Positions 44,599 to 56,788 of a stretch of DNA of 64,000 bases are shown here, piece by piece. Under the pieces are notes generated by a model. That model did no database searches. It saw only the letters and a program-made list of their open reading frames with translations, and was not told the origin of the DNA. Position 1 is the stretch's first letter. Each line of letters starts with the position of its first letter. The position numbers were made by a program, and so were the translations under genes. The stretch is from Pseudomonadota bacterium. Its GTDB lineage: Bacteria; Pseudomonadota; Gammaproteobacteria; Xanthomonadales; Ahniellaceae. The stretch is taken from contig JALHNO010000021.1 of the NCBI GenBank assembly GCA_022843465.1, positions 394-64,393 on the forward strand, read 5' to 3'.

Positions 44599-46014
44599 CT
44601 ATTCGCGAGCGAGTTGGCCCAGACGCTGCAGCGCAGTTTGAATGCGCGGCGTCCATTCACCCGCACAACTGAGTCGTACGCAATCGCGGTAGGCACCACT
44701 GGCGGCGAACAGGGTACCGGGAATGATGCCGATACCGTGTTCGAGGGCGCGCTCGAACAACACATGGGCATCCTGCCCCGGTGGCAGTTGCACCCAGAGC
44801 ACCACCCCTCCGCGTGGCCTCGAAACCCGCGTGCCAGCCGGCCAGTCGCTGGCAATCTGGGCGTGGAAGCGGCCAACATTTGCCGCCAGACTTGCGCGCA
44901 GACGGCGCAGGTGACGGTCGATATTGGTGCCCGCATACATTTCGGCGACCACATGTTGCGATAGGGTTGGCGTCGAACAGGAGGTGAAGGATTTTGCGCG
45001 GATCAATTCTTCGCGCCAGCGCGCACTGACCGCCCAGCCGATGCGCAGCCCGGGCGCCATGATCTTGGACACCGAGCCACAGAGAATCACGCCGCCAGCA
45101 TGACCCTCGTAAGCCTTCATCGGCACCGGGCGGCGACCATCGAATCCCAGCTCGCCGTAGACATCATCCTCAATGATCGGTACCCCGCGACGCGCGCACG
45201 CCTGGACCAGGATGCGTCGCGCGTCGTCCGGCATGGTGGCACCACTCGGATTGCTGAAACTGGGTATCAGTACGGCGGCCCGGATCGGCTGCGTCTCCAG
45301 CGCCTTCAAGGCCAGTTCGATATCGGGCCCGTCGTCGCAGCAATTGGCGATCTCCACGACCTTCAATCCGCGCGCTTCGATCGCCTGCATCAGGCCATAG
45401 TAGGTGGGTCGTTCCACCAGCACCGCATCGCCCGGGCGCGTCAATACCTGCAGACTGAGCGTGATCGCCTCCATCGCTCCGGCCGTGATGACGACATCAT
45501 CGGGCTCGACTTCAACGCCGGCAAGACCCAGTCGCTGCGCCACCTGCTGACGCAAGGCCAGCAAGCCGGGCGGATGCGCATAGGCATTGACCTTGTCCGG
45601 AATCCGCCGCAAGAGATCGCGGGCGACGCTGGAAATGCGCGAGGTCGGCAGCAGGCCCGGATCCGGCGTCGCCGAATGCAGCGGCACCAGATCATCGCGC
45701 GCATACACCGCGAGCACCTGATCGAGCATGCTGCGCGACAGACTGCGTGGCCGCGGCGGCGCCCCCTTGCGCGGTGGCGCAATGCCGGGCAAGCGCGTCG
45801 CGCGGACGTAGTAGCCGCTTTGCGGCCGCGACTCGATCACCCCCTGGGCTTCGAGCTGCTGATAGGCCTGTACTACGGTGCCGATGCTGACGCCAGCCTG
45901 CTGGCTCATCGATCGCACAGAAGGCACACGGGCTCCGGCCAGCAGGGCGCCGGCCTGGATGCGTCGCTGCAATTGCAGCGCAAGCGTTTCATACAGAGGA
46001 GCTTCGCTGGACAT
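44599..46014 (-). CDS. MocR-type transcriptional regulator (GntR HTH + aminotransferase domain)
   Basis: A 471-residue PLP-binding regulator. The N-terminal winged helix (about 5-72) has the GntR pattern with VPSVRSMSQQAGVSIGTVVQAYQQLEAQG; the rest is a class-I aminotransferase fold with SFSNPSG (252-258), EDDVYGEL and the PLP lysine K317 in SVSKIMAPGLRIGW. Members usually activate or repress an adjacent divergent gene. The divergent neighbour is the EamA exporter at 46152 with a 137-bp spacer, so that is the likely target. GGAGG lies 5 nt before the ATG at 46014. Confidence 0.9.
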   Translation of the reverse strand: MSSEAPLYETLALQLQRRIQAGALLAGARVPSVRSMSQQAGVSIGTVVQAYQQLEAQGVIESRPQSGYYVRATRLPGIAPPRKGAPPRPRSLSRSMLDQVLAVYARDDLVPLHSATPDPGLLPTSRISSVARDLLRRIPDKVNAYAHPPGLLALRQQVAQRLGLAGVEVEPDDVVITAGAMEAITLSLQVLTRPGDAVLVERPTYYGLMQAIEARGLKVVEIANCCDDGPDIELALKALETQPIRAAVLIPSFSNPSGATMPDDARRILVQACARRGVPIIEDDVYGELGFDGRRPVPMKAYEGHAGGVILCGSVSKIMAPGLRIGWAVSARWREELIRAKSFTSCSTPTLSQHVVAEMYAGTNIDRHLRRLRASLAANVGRFHAQIASDWPAGTRVSRPRGGVVLWVQLPPGQDAHVLFERALEHGIGIIPGTLFAASGAYRDCVRLSCAGEWTPRIQTALQRLGQLARE

Positions 46015-46151
46015 GGAACCTCCAGGGTGTCGACGTGGGTTGGCCGCTGTGACGGACTGGAAGGGCAAATTACGGGCGCACAACTGTACCAGCAGATATC
46101 AACAAAAAGTGAATCTGTACCAGGGCCGGGCGCGGCACTTATCATGCCGCC

Positions 46152-47114
46152 ATGAACGCCAGCCGCGCCGCTGTGATTGCCGCCTTCGCCACCATTTATC
46201 TGGTCTGGGGAACCACCTACCTGGGCATTGCCCTGGTCGTGCGCAGCATGCCGCCGTTCGCCAGTGGCACCCTGCGCTTCGCCCTCGCGGCGCTGCTGAT
46301 GTACGGTGTCCTGCGCCTGCGCACGCTGCGTCCGCTCGCTGGTCTGCACTGGCCTTCCGCCATCGTCGCCGGGGTCCTGCTCTCGGGTATTGGCAATGGC
46401 TTCGTGATCTGGGGTCAGCAGACTGTGCCCTCCGGCATTGCCGCCCTGCTGGTGGCCGCCCTGCCGCTCTGGATCATGTGTATAGATACGGTCGCATTTG
46501 CGCGCCGACGGCCTGGCCCGAAGGACATCATCGGCAGCATGATTGGCCTGCTCGGCGTGGTGCTGATCGTCAGCAGGACGCGCAGCTTCGACGGCACGGC
46601 CTCGCCGTTTCCGACCTTGATGATCCTGCTTGCTACGCTGGGCTGGTCGATTGGAACCCTGGTACAGCGGCAATCGGTGAAACCTGGACAACTGGGCGCC
46701 TTCGCCTGCGCGCAGATGCTGGTGGGCGCTCTGTTCCAGGCGCTCTGCGCTCTGCTGCTCGGCGAATGGGCCGAGCTGAGCTGGACCTGGTTCACCCCGA
46801 CCGCGGTCGCGGCTCTGCTCTATCTTGCCGTGTTCGGCAGCATCATCGCCTTCAGTGCGTATCTCTGGTTGATCACCCGCGTACCCACTTCGGCAGTGGC
46901 GACCTACTCGCTGGTCAATCCGGTGGTGGCGATGGCACTGGGCGCCTGGCTGCTCGGTGAGCGCATCGAGGCCAGTTCGATCGCGGCCAGCCTGCTGGTA
47001 TTGGCCGGTGTTGCGCTGGTGCTGTGGCCAGCGCGCAGGGCCCAACCCGCGTCGCCGATTGCGTCCACGCCAGGTCTGCCCGTGGTTGTTGCTGCGAGCA
47101 AGCCGCTGCCATGA
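46152..47114 (+). CDS. EamA/DMT-family exporter
   Basis: A 320-residue drug/metabolite transporter with ten predicted helices in two EamA repeats; the first repeat begins AAFATIYLVWGTTYLGIAL, the typical family start, and the second ends with NPVVAMALGAWLLGERI. Such carriers export amino acids or related metabolites. It is divergent from a MocR regulator and overlaps the GNAT-PhzF gene by ATGA (47111-47114), suggesting co-expression for an amino-acid-related compound. No clear RBS precedes the ATG. Confidence 0.88.
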   Translation: MNASRAAVIAAFATIYLVWGTTYLGIALVVRSMPPFASGTLRFALAALLMYGVLRLRTLRPLAGLHWPSAIVAGVLLSGIGNGFVIWGQQTVPSGIAALLVAALPLWIMCIDTVAFARRRPGPKDIIGSMIGLLGVVLIVSRTRSFDGTASPFPTLMILLATLGWSIGTLVQRQSVKPGQLGAFACAQMLVGALFQALCALLLGEWAELSWTWFTPTAVAALLYLAVFGSIIAFSAYLWLITRVPTSAVATYSLVNPVVAMALGAWLLGERIEASSIAASLLVLAGVALVLWPARRAQPASPIASTPGLPVVVAASKPLP

Positions 47115-48445
47115 GCACTGTGCAGATCCGCGACTACCGGACTGAATACGCCAGCGCCTTTGCACAATTGAATCTGGCCTGGATCGAACAGCACTTCAGT
47201 GTCGAGGAACCCGACCGTGCCAGCCTGCTTGAGGTCGAGCGGCATATCATCGCACCCGGCGGCAATGTCCTGTTTGCGGTTGGCACAGACAACGAAGTGC
47301 TTGGCTGTGTCGCGCTGAAGGTCGTGCAGCCCGGCGTAATGGAATTGACCAAGATGGCGGTCGACGCGCGTCGCCGTGGTCACGGCATTGGTGCCGAACT
47401 GATGCGGGCCGCGCTACGCGATGCCCGCGCCCGCGGCACCCGAACGCTGCTTCTGGATACACACTCTTCGCTGCGCCCTGCGATCGCACTCTACCAGCGC
47501 TTCGGCTTTCGTCAGGTACCCTTGCGCGCCAGCCCTTATCGAAGATCGGATGTCAGCATGGAACTGGATTTGAACAGCGCCCACGGGACTGCCACAACGA
47601 GGGAATTCATCATGGATGTGCAAAGACTGGCCGCGTTTTCCGCCGGCAACGAAGGCGGCAATGGGGCAGGCGTATGGATCGGAGCCGAGCTTCCAGACGC
47701 CACGACCATGCAGGCGATTGCGGCCGAGGTGGGTTACTCCGAGACCGCGTTCGCTGCTCCGCTGGGTGACGGCTGGCGCGTGCGCTATTTCGCGCCCGGT
47801 ATCGAAGTCGATTTCTGTGGCCACGCCACCATTGCACTGGGTGCCGCGCTTGCGCTGCGCCACGGCGATGGCCAGTTCAAGCTCTCGCTCAATCATGCCG
47901 GGATTTCCGTCAGCGGTCGTCGCGACGGCGCACTGCTCGCGGCCGAGTTGTCGTCGCCACCGACGCGTAGCGCGCCAGTCGATCCACGCACGATTTCCGA
48001 AGTCCTCGACCTGTTCGGCTACAGCGCGCGCGATCTCGACGCCCGCATCGCACCCGCACGTGCCCATGGCGGCGCCGATCATCTGGTGATCGCCCTGCAC
48101 AGCCGCGACGCCCTCGCGCGGATGCATTACGACCAGGAAGCAGGGCGCCGATTGATGGAGCGCGAAGGCTACGCAACCCTCATGTGGGTGCACATCGAGT
48201 CCGACCGCAGGTTCAATGTGCGCAATGCCTTCGCCATCGGCGGCATCTACGAAGACCCGGCGACCGGCGCCGCCGCTGCAGCATTCGCTGGCTACCTGCG
48301 TGATATCGGCTGGCCCCATGGCGGCGCCATCGACATCGTGCAGGGTGCCGACATGGGCAGCCGCTCGCTGATCCACGCCGAGTTCAGCGACGTGCCGGGC
48401 AGTGCCATCCGGGTCTCTGGAACTGTGCGCCAGATCAGCAACTGA
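47111..48445 (+). CDS. GNAT acetyltransferase fused to a PhzF-family isomerase/epimerase
   Basis: A 444-residue two-domain protein. Residues 1 to about 155 are a GNAT acetyltransferase (acetyl-CoA loop RRRGHGIG, 87-94; YQRFGF near 128-133). Residues about 168-444 are PhzF-like: catalytic E211 (GYSETAF), DFCGHATIA (234-242) and the late [12 protein letters not shown] motif. PhzF proteins are usually about 280 residues alone. In-frame ATG 47612 (residue 168) begins the PhzF part exactly and has GAGGGA 7 nt upstream, so separate PhzF could also be made. Coupled to the EamA exporter by a 4-bp overlap. The substrate is unknown; acetylation and export of an amino-acid derivative would fit. Confidence 0.88.
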   Translation: MSTVQIRDYRTEYASAFAQLNLAWIEQHFSVEEPDRASLLEVERHIIAPGGNVLFAVGTDNEVLGCVALKVVQPGVMELTKMAVDARRRGHGIGAELMRAALRDARARGTRTLLLDTHSSLRPAIALYQRFGFRQVPLRASPYRRSDVSMELDLNSAHGTATTREFIMDVQRLAAFSAGNEGGNGAGVWIGAELPDATTMQAIAAEVGYSETAFAAPLGDGWRVRYFAPGIEVDFCGHATIALGAALALRHGDGQFKLSLNHAGISVSGRRDGALLAAELSSPPTRSAPVDPRTISEVLDLFGYSARDLDARIAPARAHGGADHLVIALHSRDALARMHYDQEAGRRLMEREGYATLMWVHIESDRRFNVRNAFAIGGIYEDPATGAAAAAFAGYLRDIGWPHGGAIDIVQGADMGSRSLIHAEFSDVPGSAIRVSGTVRQISN

Positions 48446-48627
48446 CTGCGGCCCGCGTCGGACCGCGAAAACAGGGCGCCGCGGTGCAAGCAACCCCGAT
48501 GGCAATGTTCGGCTGGACGATTCGCATCGGGAATCGGCGTGAACGGGCTCTATGGCCGACATCATCGTTGACAGGTCGGCGCGGTCGCGCCTTGCGGTGG
48601 CGCCCGCTTCCGGCTAACTTGCGCGCC

Positions 48628-48891
48628 ATGTCCACGCCCAACCCTGCATCCGCCGTGCCGACCGCCAATGTGGCGGAATTCGAGCGCTCGCTGGACGAAC
48701 TCGAGCAGTTGGTCGGGAAAATGGAAAAGGGCGACATGAGCCTCGATGAGTCGCTGCAAGCGTTCGAGCGCGGCGTCTCGCTCTATCGCAATTGTCAGGG
48801 CGCGCTGGAACAGGCCGAGTTGCGGGTGCGCATGCTGATGGACCCGAATGACCCGGCCAGTGCGATCCCCTTTGATCCCGATACGCCCTGA
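48628..48891 (+). CDS. xseB: Exodeoxyribonuclease VII small subunit
   Basis: An 87-residue helical protein with the XseB signature [43 protein letters not shown] (about residues 18-60). It joins XseA to form ExoVII, which degrades single-stranded DNA. xseA is not adjacent. The ATG at 48628 gives the usual 75-90 residue length. It overlaps ispA, as in many Gammaproteobacteria. Confidence 0.92.
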   Translation: MSTPNPASAVPTANVAEFERSLDELEQLVGKMEKGDMSLDESLQAFERGVSLYRNCQGALEQAELRVRMLMDPNDPASAIPFDPDTP

Positions 48892-49777
48892 GCTGACGCC
48901 AGAACTGCTCGCCTGGGCCCAGCGTGCGGAATCTGTTCTGGATCGCGAACTGCCCCCAGCCAACCAGATGCCCGAGCGTCTGCATCAGGCGATGCGCTAC
49001 AGCGTGCTCGGCGGCGGCAAGCGCCTGCGCGCCCTGCTCGCCTACGCGGCCGGTCGATGTTTCGCGGCACCGCCCGAATGCGCAGACGCGAGTGCGGCCG
49101 CTCTCGAGATCATCCACGCCTATTCGCTGATTCACGATGATCTGCCGGCGATGGACAATGATGATTTGCGTCGTGGCAAGCCCACCTGCCACATCGCCTT
49201 TGGCGAGGCGATGGCAATACTGGCCGGAGACGCGCTGCAGGCGCTCGCGTTCGAAGTACTTACCAGCGACACACAGTCACGCGCCGATGCCGGGACCCGG
49301 ATCAAAATGCTGCGCACACTGGCACAGGCCTGTGGTGCGCATGGCATGGCGGGCGGTCAGGCGTTCGATCTCGATGCAGTCGGCCAGCGACTGAGTCACT
49401 CGGAACTCGAGCGCATGCATGCCTACAAGACGGGGGCACTGATCCGCGCTGCAGTTTTGCTGGGCACACTTGGCGCCGGTCGGGTCGACGCCACTGAACT
49501 TGATCGGATGGGCGCCGTTGGCGCGCGCATCGGCCTCGCCTTCCAGATCCGCGACGACATTCTGGACATCGAAGGCGACACCGAGGTGATCGGCAAGCGC
49601 CAGGGCGCGGATATCGCCCGCGACAAGCCGACCTATCCCTCGATCATCGGAATGGAAGCCTCGCGCGCACTGGCGCAGTCGCTGCGCGACGAAACCATCA
49701 GCCTGCTGGCCGGGCATGGCACAGCGGCCGAGTCGCTCCGCGATCTCGCGCACTATGCGGTCGATCGCCGGAGCTGA
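48848..49777 (+). CDS. ispA: Farnesyl diphosphate synthase (polyprenyl synthetase)
   Basis: A 309-residue trans-prenyltransferase that condenses IPP with DMAPP and GPP to give FPP. First aspartate-rich motif DDLPAMD (97-103), GGGKRLR (55-61) and second motif DDILD (236-240) are intact. It overlaps xseB by 44 bp in another frame. The start is uncertain: ATG 48848 lacks a clear RBS, and GTG 48860 or TTG 48872 would give slightly shorter proteins. dxs, which often follows, is not here. Confidence 0.92.
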   Translation: MTRPVRSPLIPIRPELTPELLAWAQRAESVLDRELPPANQMPERLHQAMRYSVLGGGKRLRALLAYAAGRCFAAPPECADASAAALEIIHAYSLIHDDLPAMDNDDLRRGKPTCHIAFGEAMAILAGDALQALAFEVLTSDTQSRADAGTRIKMLRTLAQACGAHGMAGGQAFDLDAVGQRLSHSELERMHAYKTGALIRAAVLLGTLGAGRVDATELDRMGAVGARIGLAFQIRDDILDIEGDTEVIGKRQGADIARDKPTYPSIIGMEASRALAQSLRDETISLLAGHGTAAESLRDLAHYAVDRRS

Positions 49778-49804
49778 ACGCAACTCGGCCGCAGGCTTTC
49801 AGCA

Positions 49805-50689
49805 TCAGGCCTTCTGCAGACGGGCGATATCCACTTCGACCAGTGTCTTCAGCGCCGGATCGATCTGCAGCGCCCGTTGATAGTCGGCGAGCGCCTCACC
49901 GCGCTGACCCAGCTTCTCGCGAACCTGACCACGCCGCCAGTACAGGCCGCCTTCGGAAAAATCCTGCGGCTTGACGGTCGCTGCCTGCACACGATCCAGC
50001 GCTGCCAGCCCGCGCTGCAACTGCTGACCGGACACCGCAGCCAGCCGACCCAACTGGTAACTCAGCCGCAGATCGTCGGGCGACTTCTCGATGGCGGCAT
50101 CCAGCACCGCAAAGGCATCGGTCCAGCGTTCGACTCGACTCAGATCCAGTGCATAGGAGATGCGGTGGAGCATCTCGTCCGGGTTGGCCGCGATCGCTGC
50201 CTTCATCTCGGCCTCGTAGCGCTCGTAGTCCTTGTCCGCGCGCGCCAGTGCCGCGCGTGCCACGTGGCCCCAGCTCACTTCCAGCGTGGCGAGACGTGCC
50301 GCCTGGGCATCGGCCTTGTCGCGACCACCGCCAGCGATCGACGGCGCGGCGAGGTAGTAGTGCATCAGGTCGAGCTGTGCGGCATATCGCGTCGGCTCCA
50401 GTTCAACGGCTTTCTGATACGCCCCCAGGCACTTCTTGGCCCAGGACAATTTGCTGAAGATGCTGGCCGACTGTGCCATCCGGCCATAGGCGCCGGCGGC
50501 GATATGCCAGGCTTCGGCATGTGATGGCAGACTGGCCACCGCCTTGTCGGCCGACGCGACCGCCGCATCGGTATTGTTGGCACGTAGCGCCTGCACGATC
50601 GCCTCGACCGCGGCCGGGCGCGCCGGTGCAGCAGCAGCTGCGGACGTCATCAATGCCAGGACCAACATCCAGATCAGCCTATTGCGCAT
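49805..50689 (-). CDS. Exported tetratricopeptide-repeat protein
   Basis: A 294-residue protein with a signal peptide (MRNRLIWMLVLALMTSAAAAA) and five or more TPR-like helical repeats, clearest near the C-terminus (LYWRRGQVREKLGQRGEALADYQRALQIDP). TPRs act as protein-binding scaffolds; no enzyme motif is visible. The ATG at 50689 has GGAG 6 nt upstream and starts the signal peptide. Single gene, convergent with ispA. Confidence 0.8.
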   Translation of the reverse strand: MRNRLIWMLVLALMTSAAAAAPARPAAVEAIVQALRANNTDAAVASADKAVASLPSHAEAWHIAAGAYGRMAQSASIFSKLSWAKKCLGAYQKAVELEPTRYAAQLDLMHYYLAAPSIAGGGRDKADAQAARLATLEVSWGHVARAALARADKDYERYEAEMKAAIAANPDEMLHRISYALDLSRVERWTDAFAVLDAAIEKSPDDLRLSYQLGRLAAVSGQQLQRGLAALDRVQAATVKPQDFSEGGLYWRRGQVREKLGQRGEALADYQRALQIDPALKTLVEVDIARLQKA

Positions 50690-50777
50690 GCAGGACTCCG
50701 CTCCGTTGAAAGCGGCGACACTAGCCGGCGCAAGCTGAGGCAATGATTAACGGCCTGGAGCCGTCAGCATGGCCAAT

Positions 50778-52133
50778 TCACGAACCCGCCACCGTCATCC
50801 GCGACACCAGAATCGAGCCGGTCAGGATGTGTGAACGCGCGTCGATGTCGCTGCCGACCAGGGCGATATCCTGAAACATCTGCCGCAGATTGCCGGCAAT
50901 CGTCACCTCATCCACCGGGTAGGCGATGGCGCCGTTCTCGACCCAGAAGCCGGCAGCACCACGCGAGTAGTCGCCGGTCACGGTGTTGACGCCCTGCCCC
51001 ATCGCCTCGGTCACCAGCAGACCCTCGCCCATCTCGCGGATCAGCGCATCGAGGTCGCCGGCATTGGACTTGATCAGCAGGTTGTGGACACCGCCGGCAT
51101 TGCCGGTGGTGGCGAGGCCAAGCTTGCGCGCCGAATAGCTGCCGAGTACGTAACGGCTGAGTACGCCATCGCGAATCAGATCACTCTGCCGCGCGGCCAC
51201 GCCCTCGGCATCGAAATTGCCCGAGGCATGCCCGCGCCGGCTGAAGGGGTCTTCCACAATCTGGAACCATTCGGGAAAGATCCGCTGCCCCTGCTGATCG
51301 AGCAGGAAGCTGGCCTTGCGATACAGGGCACCGCCGCTGATCGCGCCAACGAGGTGACCGACCAGGCCGCGCGCGACTTCGGGGGTATACAGCACCGGGC
51401 AATCACGAGTGGCAAGCTTGCGCACACCCAGCCGACGCACGGTGCGCTCGGCGGCACGCCGGCCGACTTCCGCGGCGGACTCCAGATCATCCGGGCTGCG
51501 CGTGCTGCTGTACCAGTAGTCGCGCTGCATGCCCTTGGCGTCTTCGGCAATCATCGAACACGACAGCGAATGCCGTGTGCTGCGTTCGCGGCCCACGAAG
51601 CCATGCGAGTTGGCATAGACCGAGATGCTTTGCCCGCTGCCGACGCTGGCGCCATCGGAATTGCTGATCCGGCTGTCGAATTCGCGTCCGGCGGCCTCGC
51701 ACTCGATACCCAGGGCAATGGCGCGATTGGCATCGATATCCCAGGGATGCCAGAGCTCGAGATCCCGAAACTCGGTCGCCATCAGATCGGCGTCGGCCAG
51801 GCCAGCGGCCGGGTCTTCTTCGGTATGCCGCGCAATCGCGCAGGCCTGCTCCACCGTGGTGATGATGCTCTCCGGTTGCAGATCCGCGGTACTCGCCGAG
51901 CCCTTGCGATTGCCGAAGTAGACCGTGATCGAAACACCGCGGTCGCGGGTGTGTTCCACGGTTTCCACTTCGCCCATGCGCACATTGACGTTGAGTCCCT
52001 GGTCGAGGTTCAGACCGACCTCGGACTGGCTGGCGCCCTTCTTGCGACAGCGCGAAATCACATCGCGGGCCAGGGTGCTCAGGCGATCCATATCGGCACG
52101 GGCGCTATCTAGATTCGTATCGGGGAGGCTCAC
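50778..52133 (-). CDS. pmbA: Metalloprotease-family protein PmbA/TldE
   Basis: A 451-residue TldE/PmbA protein, partner of TldD in a heterodimeric protease that matures microcin B17 and degrades the CcdA antitoxin in E. coli. The TldD/PmbA fold is recognised by GVSITVYFGNRKGSAS, the GLVGHLVGAISGGALYRKASFLLDQ region and the C-terminal VTGDYSRGAAGFWVENG motif. It lacks the HExxxH metal site, as expected for this partner. Starts with GTG 52133 after AAGGA. Divergent from yjgA; tldD lies just beyond on the same strand. Confidence 0.92.
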   Translation of the reverse strand: MSLPDTNLDSARADMDRLSTLARDVISRCRKKGASQSEVGLNLDQGLNVNVRMGEVETVEHTRDRGVSITVYFGNRKGSASTADLQPESIITTVEQACAIARHTEEDPAAGLADADLMATEFRDLELWHPWDIDANRAIALGIECEAAGREFDSRISNSDGASVGSGQSISVYANSHGFVGRERSTRHSLSCSMIAEDAKGMQRDYWYSSTRSPDDLESAAEVGRRAAERTVRRLGVRKLATRDCPVLYTPEVARGLVGHLVGAISGGALYRKASFLLDQQGQRIFPEWFQIVEDPFSRRGHASGNFDAEGVAARQSDLIRDGVLSRYVLGSYSARKLGLATTGNAGGVHNLLIKSNAGDLDALIREMGEGLLVTEAMGQGVNTVTGDYSRGAAGFWVENGAIAYPVDEVTIAGNLRQMFQDIALVGSDIDARSHILTGSILVSRMTVAGS

Positions 52134-52173
52134 TGGGTATCCTTGCGCTTGAATCGTGTTGCAGGTGGATGGA

Positions 52174-52689
52174 ATGTCTACAGAAGAAGTCGATTGGGAC
52201 GAGTATTACGGCGGCCCCAGCCGCAGCATCCAGCGCCGCGAGGCACTGGACATACTGGCACTGGCCAAGGAACTGGCGGCATTGCCCGAGGGCATGCTCG
52301 ACCAGGTTCCACTGAACGAGTCGCTGCGCCAGCAGGTGAATGAAGCCCGCCGGATCACCCAGCCGATCGCGCACAAGCGCCAGGTACAGTATCTCGCCAA
52401 GCATCTGCGCAAGCACGAAGAGGATATCCCGGCGATCCGGCTGGCGGTCGATGCACCCAAGCAGGAGAAGCGCCGCGCGACGGCCCAGCTGCACCATGCC
52501 GAGAGCTGGCGCGATCGCCTGATCGCCGAAGGGGACGAGGCCATCACCGCCCTGCTCGCCGAACATCCACAGGCCGATCGCCAGCAACTGCGGCAACTGG
52601 TGCGGCAGGCACTGAGCGAAGCCAAGGCCGACAAGCCGCCCGCGGCATCGCGGCAGATTTTCCGGCTGATCCGCGAATTGCTCGGCTGA
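52174..52689 (+). CDS. darP: Ribosome-assembly factor YjgA/DarP
   Basis: A 171-residue helical protein of the YjgA (DUF615) family, which associates with late 50S precursors. The family signature KRQVQYLAKHLR (about 68-79) and RQLRQLVRQAL are present, and there are two three-helix bundles with many charged residues. AGGTGG precedes the ATG at 52174; an in-frame GTG six codons upstream is a minor alternative. It sits between pmbA and tldD on the opposite strand, a common position next to pmbA. Confidence 0.9.
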   Translation: MSTEEVDWDEYYGGPSRSIQRREALDILALAKELAALPEGMLDQVPLNESLRQQVNEARRITQPIAHKRQVQYLAKHLRKHEEDIPAIRLAVDAPKQEKRRATAQLHHAESWRDRLIAEGDEAITALLAEHPQADRQQLRQLVRQALSEAKADKPPAASRQIFRLIRELLG

Positions 52690-52779
52690 TTGCCCGCTGC
52701 GCGCTGCTGCGCTTTGTCGCTATTGCGGCCAGGCGCAGCAAGCGTGCAGGCTCGCGATGATGGACAGCAGACACCGCGC

Positions 52780-54222
52780 CTATTGCCTGGTACCACCCAC
52801 CGTCATTGCATCGATGCGCAGCGTCGGCTGCCCAACCCCGACCGGCACGCTCTGACCATCCTTGCCACAGACGCCAACACCGGCGTCGAGTTTCAGATCA
52901 TTGCCGACCCGCGAAACCCGCTGCATGACCTCGGGCCCAGAGCCGATCAGGGTGGCGCCCTTGACCGGGCGCGTCACCTTGCCGTTCTCGATCAGGTAGG
53001 CCTCGCTGGCCGAAAAAACGAACTTGCCGGAAGTGATATCGACCTGGCCACCACCGAAGTTGACGGCATAAAGCCCCTTTTCGACCGAGGCGATGATGTC
53101 GGCTGGTGCGTCCTGGCCCGGCAGCATGTAGGTATTGGTCATCCGCGGCATCGGCAGATGCGCGAAGCTCTCGCGGCGGCCGTTCCCGGTTGCCGCCACC
53201 CCCATCAGCCCGGCATTGAGCTTGTCCTGCAGAAAGCCTTTCAGCACACCGTTCTCTATCAGGGTGGTGCACTGAGTCGGTGTGCCCTCGTCATCGATGT
53301 TCAGTGAGCCACGACGTGCTGCCAGGGTGCCATCGTCGACGATCGTGCACAGCGGCGAGGCGACCAGCTCGCCCATCCGGCCAGAGAATGCCGACAGGCC
53401 CTTGCGATTGAAGTCGCCTTCCAGACCATGCCCGACGGCCTCGTGCAGCAGCACGCCCGGCCAGCCCGGACCCAGCACCACGGTCATTTCACCGGCCGGC
53501 GCGTCCTCGGCTTCAAGGTTCACCAGAGCCTGCCGCACTGCCTCGCGCGCCTGCGCGAACGGAAAATCACCTTCGAGCAATTGCGCATAGCTGATCCGGC
53601 CCCCGCCACCCGAAGAACCCTGCTCGCGGCGACCGCCCTGCTCGGCGATCACCTGCACATTGAAGCGCACCAGCGGCCGCACGTCGCTGGCGAGGGTGCC
53701 ATCGCTGTGTGCGATCAGGAGCGTATCGACCGCCGCACTGATGCTGATGATCACCTGCTGCACGCGCGGATCGATCGCGCGCGTGTACTTGTCGACCTCG
53801 CGAAGGAGATCAAGCTTTCGTTCGATCGGCACACTGTCGATCGGATCGACGGGCGCATAGAGCGCACGGCCCTCGACCCGCGTCAGCCGTTTGGCCTGAC
53901 CGTCACTGCCGCTATTGGCAATCGCGCGCGCAGCACCCGCTGCATCGAGCAGGGTCGGCAGCACGATCTCGTCGGAGTAGGCGAAGCCGGTCTTTTCGCC
54001 ACTGATCGCACGGGCGCCGACGCCCTGCTCGATCGAATGCGCGCCATCGCGCACGATGCCGTCCTCGAGCACCCAGCTCTCGCTGCGGGTGTGCTGGAAA
54101 TACAGATCGGCGGCATCGACACTGGGACCCATCAGGCGTGCGAACACGCGGTCAAGGTCATCCGTGGACAGACCGCCGGGCTTGAGCAAACGGGATTCTG
54201 CAAGGTCGAGCGAATGATTCAT
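52780..54222 (-). CDS. tldD: Metalloprotease TldD
   Basis: A 480-residue zinc metalloprotease, the catalytic partner of PmbA/TldE. The metal motif HEAVGH (260-265) is intact and followed by [16 protein letters not shown]; the C-terminal [22 protein letters not shown] is typical. The heterodimer cleaves unfolded peptides inside a closed chamber. The ATG at 54222 matches the family start; the frame stays open 48 codons further upstream, without family similarity. The 235 bp to tgt contain no gene that I can see. Confidence 0.93.
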   Translation of the reverse strand: MNHSLDLAESRLLKPGGLSTDDLDRVFARLMGPSVDAADLYFQHTRSESWVLEDGIVRDGAHSIEQGVGARAISGEKTGFAYSDEIVLPTLLDAAGAARAIANSGSDGQAKRLTRVEGRALYAPVDPIDSVPIERKLDLLREVDKYTRAIDPRVQQVIISISAAVDTLLIAHSDGTLASDVRPLVRFNVQVIAEQGGRREQGSSGGGGRISYAQLLEGDFPFAQAREAVRQALVNLEAEDAPAGEMTVVLGPGWPGVLLHEAVGHGLEGDFNRKGLSAFSGRMGELVASPLCTIVDDGTLAARRGSLNIDDEGTPTQCTTLIENGVLKGFLQDKLNAGLMGVAATGNGRRESFAHLPMPRMTNTYMLPGQDAPADIIASVEKGLYAVNFGGGQVDITSGKFVFSASEAYLIENGKVTRPVKGATLIGSGPEVMQRVSRVGNDLKLDAGVGVCGKDGQSVPVGVGQPTLRIDAMTVGGTRQ

Positions 54223-54457
54223 GGGATTGCCGGATTCCAGACGAAACATGGGGGTGCGGGGCGCTGCGGATGACACTGCCAGACACTCCGGCTGCGCTCC
54301 TGCCACGGCGCGCGACCGTGTGCTGTGGAAAGGGGAATGCCGCGCCAAGGCAGCAGACTTGCCCATACCATTGTGCCAGCTTGCGCCAAATCAAGCTGTG
54401 AACGACCGCCACAGGAATGCGCTGGGCAGGCAAAAGCCATGCGCGGCGAGATCCGCA

Positions 54458-56621
<2,164 letters not shown>

Positions 56622-56788
56622 GGGACAGGATGGCCAGACACGGGAGCCCGCGCGCGGCACCGGCACTGCAGGGGCCGACCAGTTTATCGTGACTTGACCC
56701 CGGCGTCCGCCGCTACCGGGCATAATGTCGATTGCGACCTGGACACCGGTTCGGGCAAGCTAGTGAATCAGAAGGATCCGGCCGCTCC

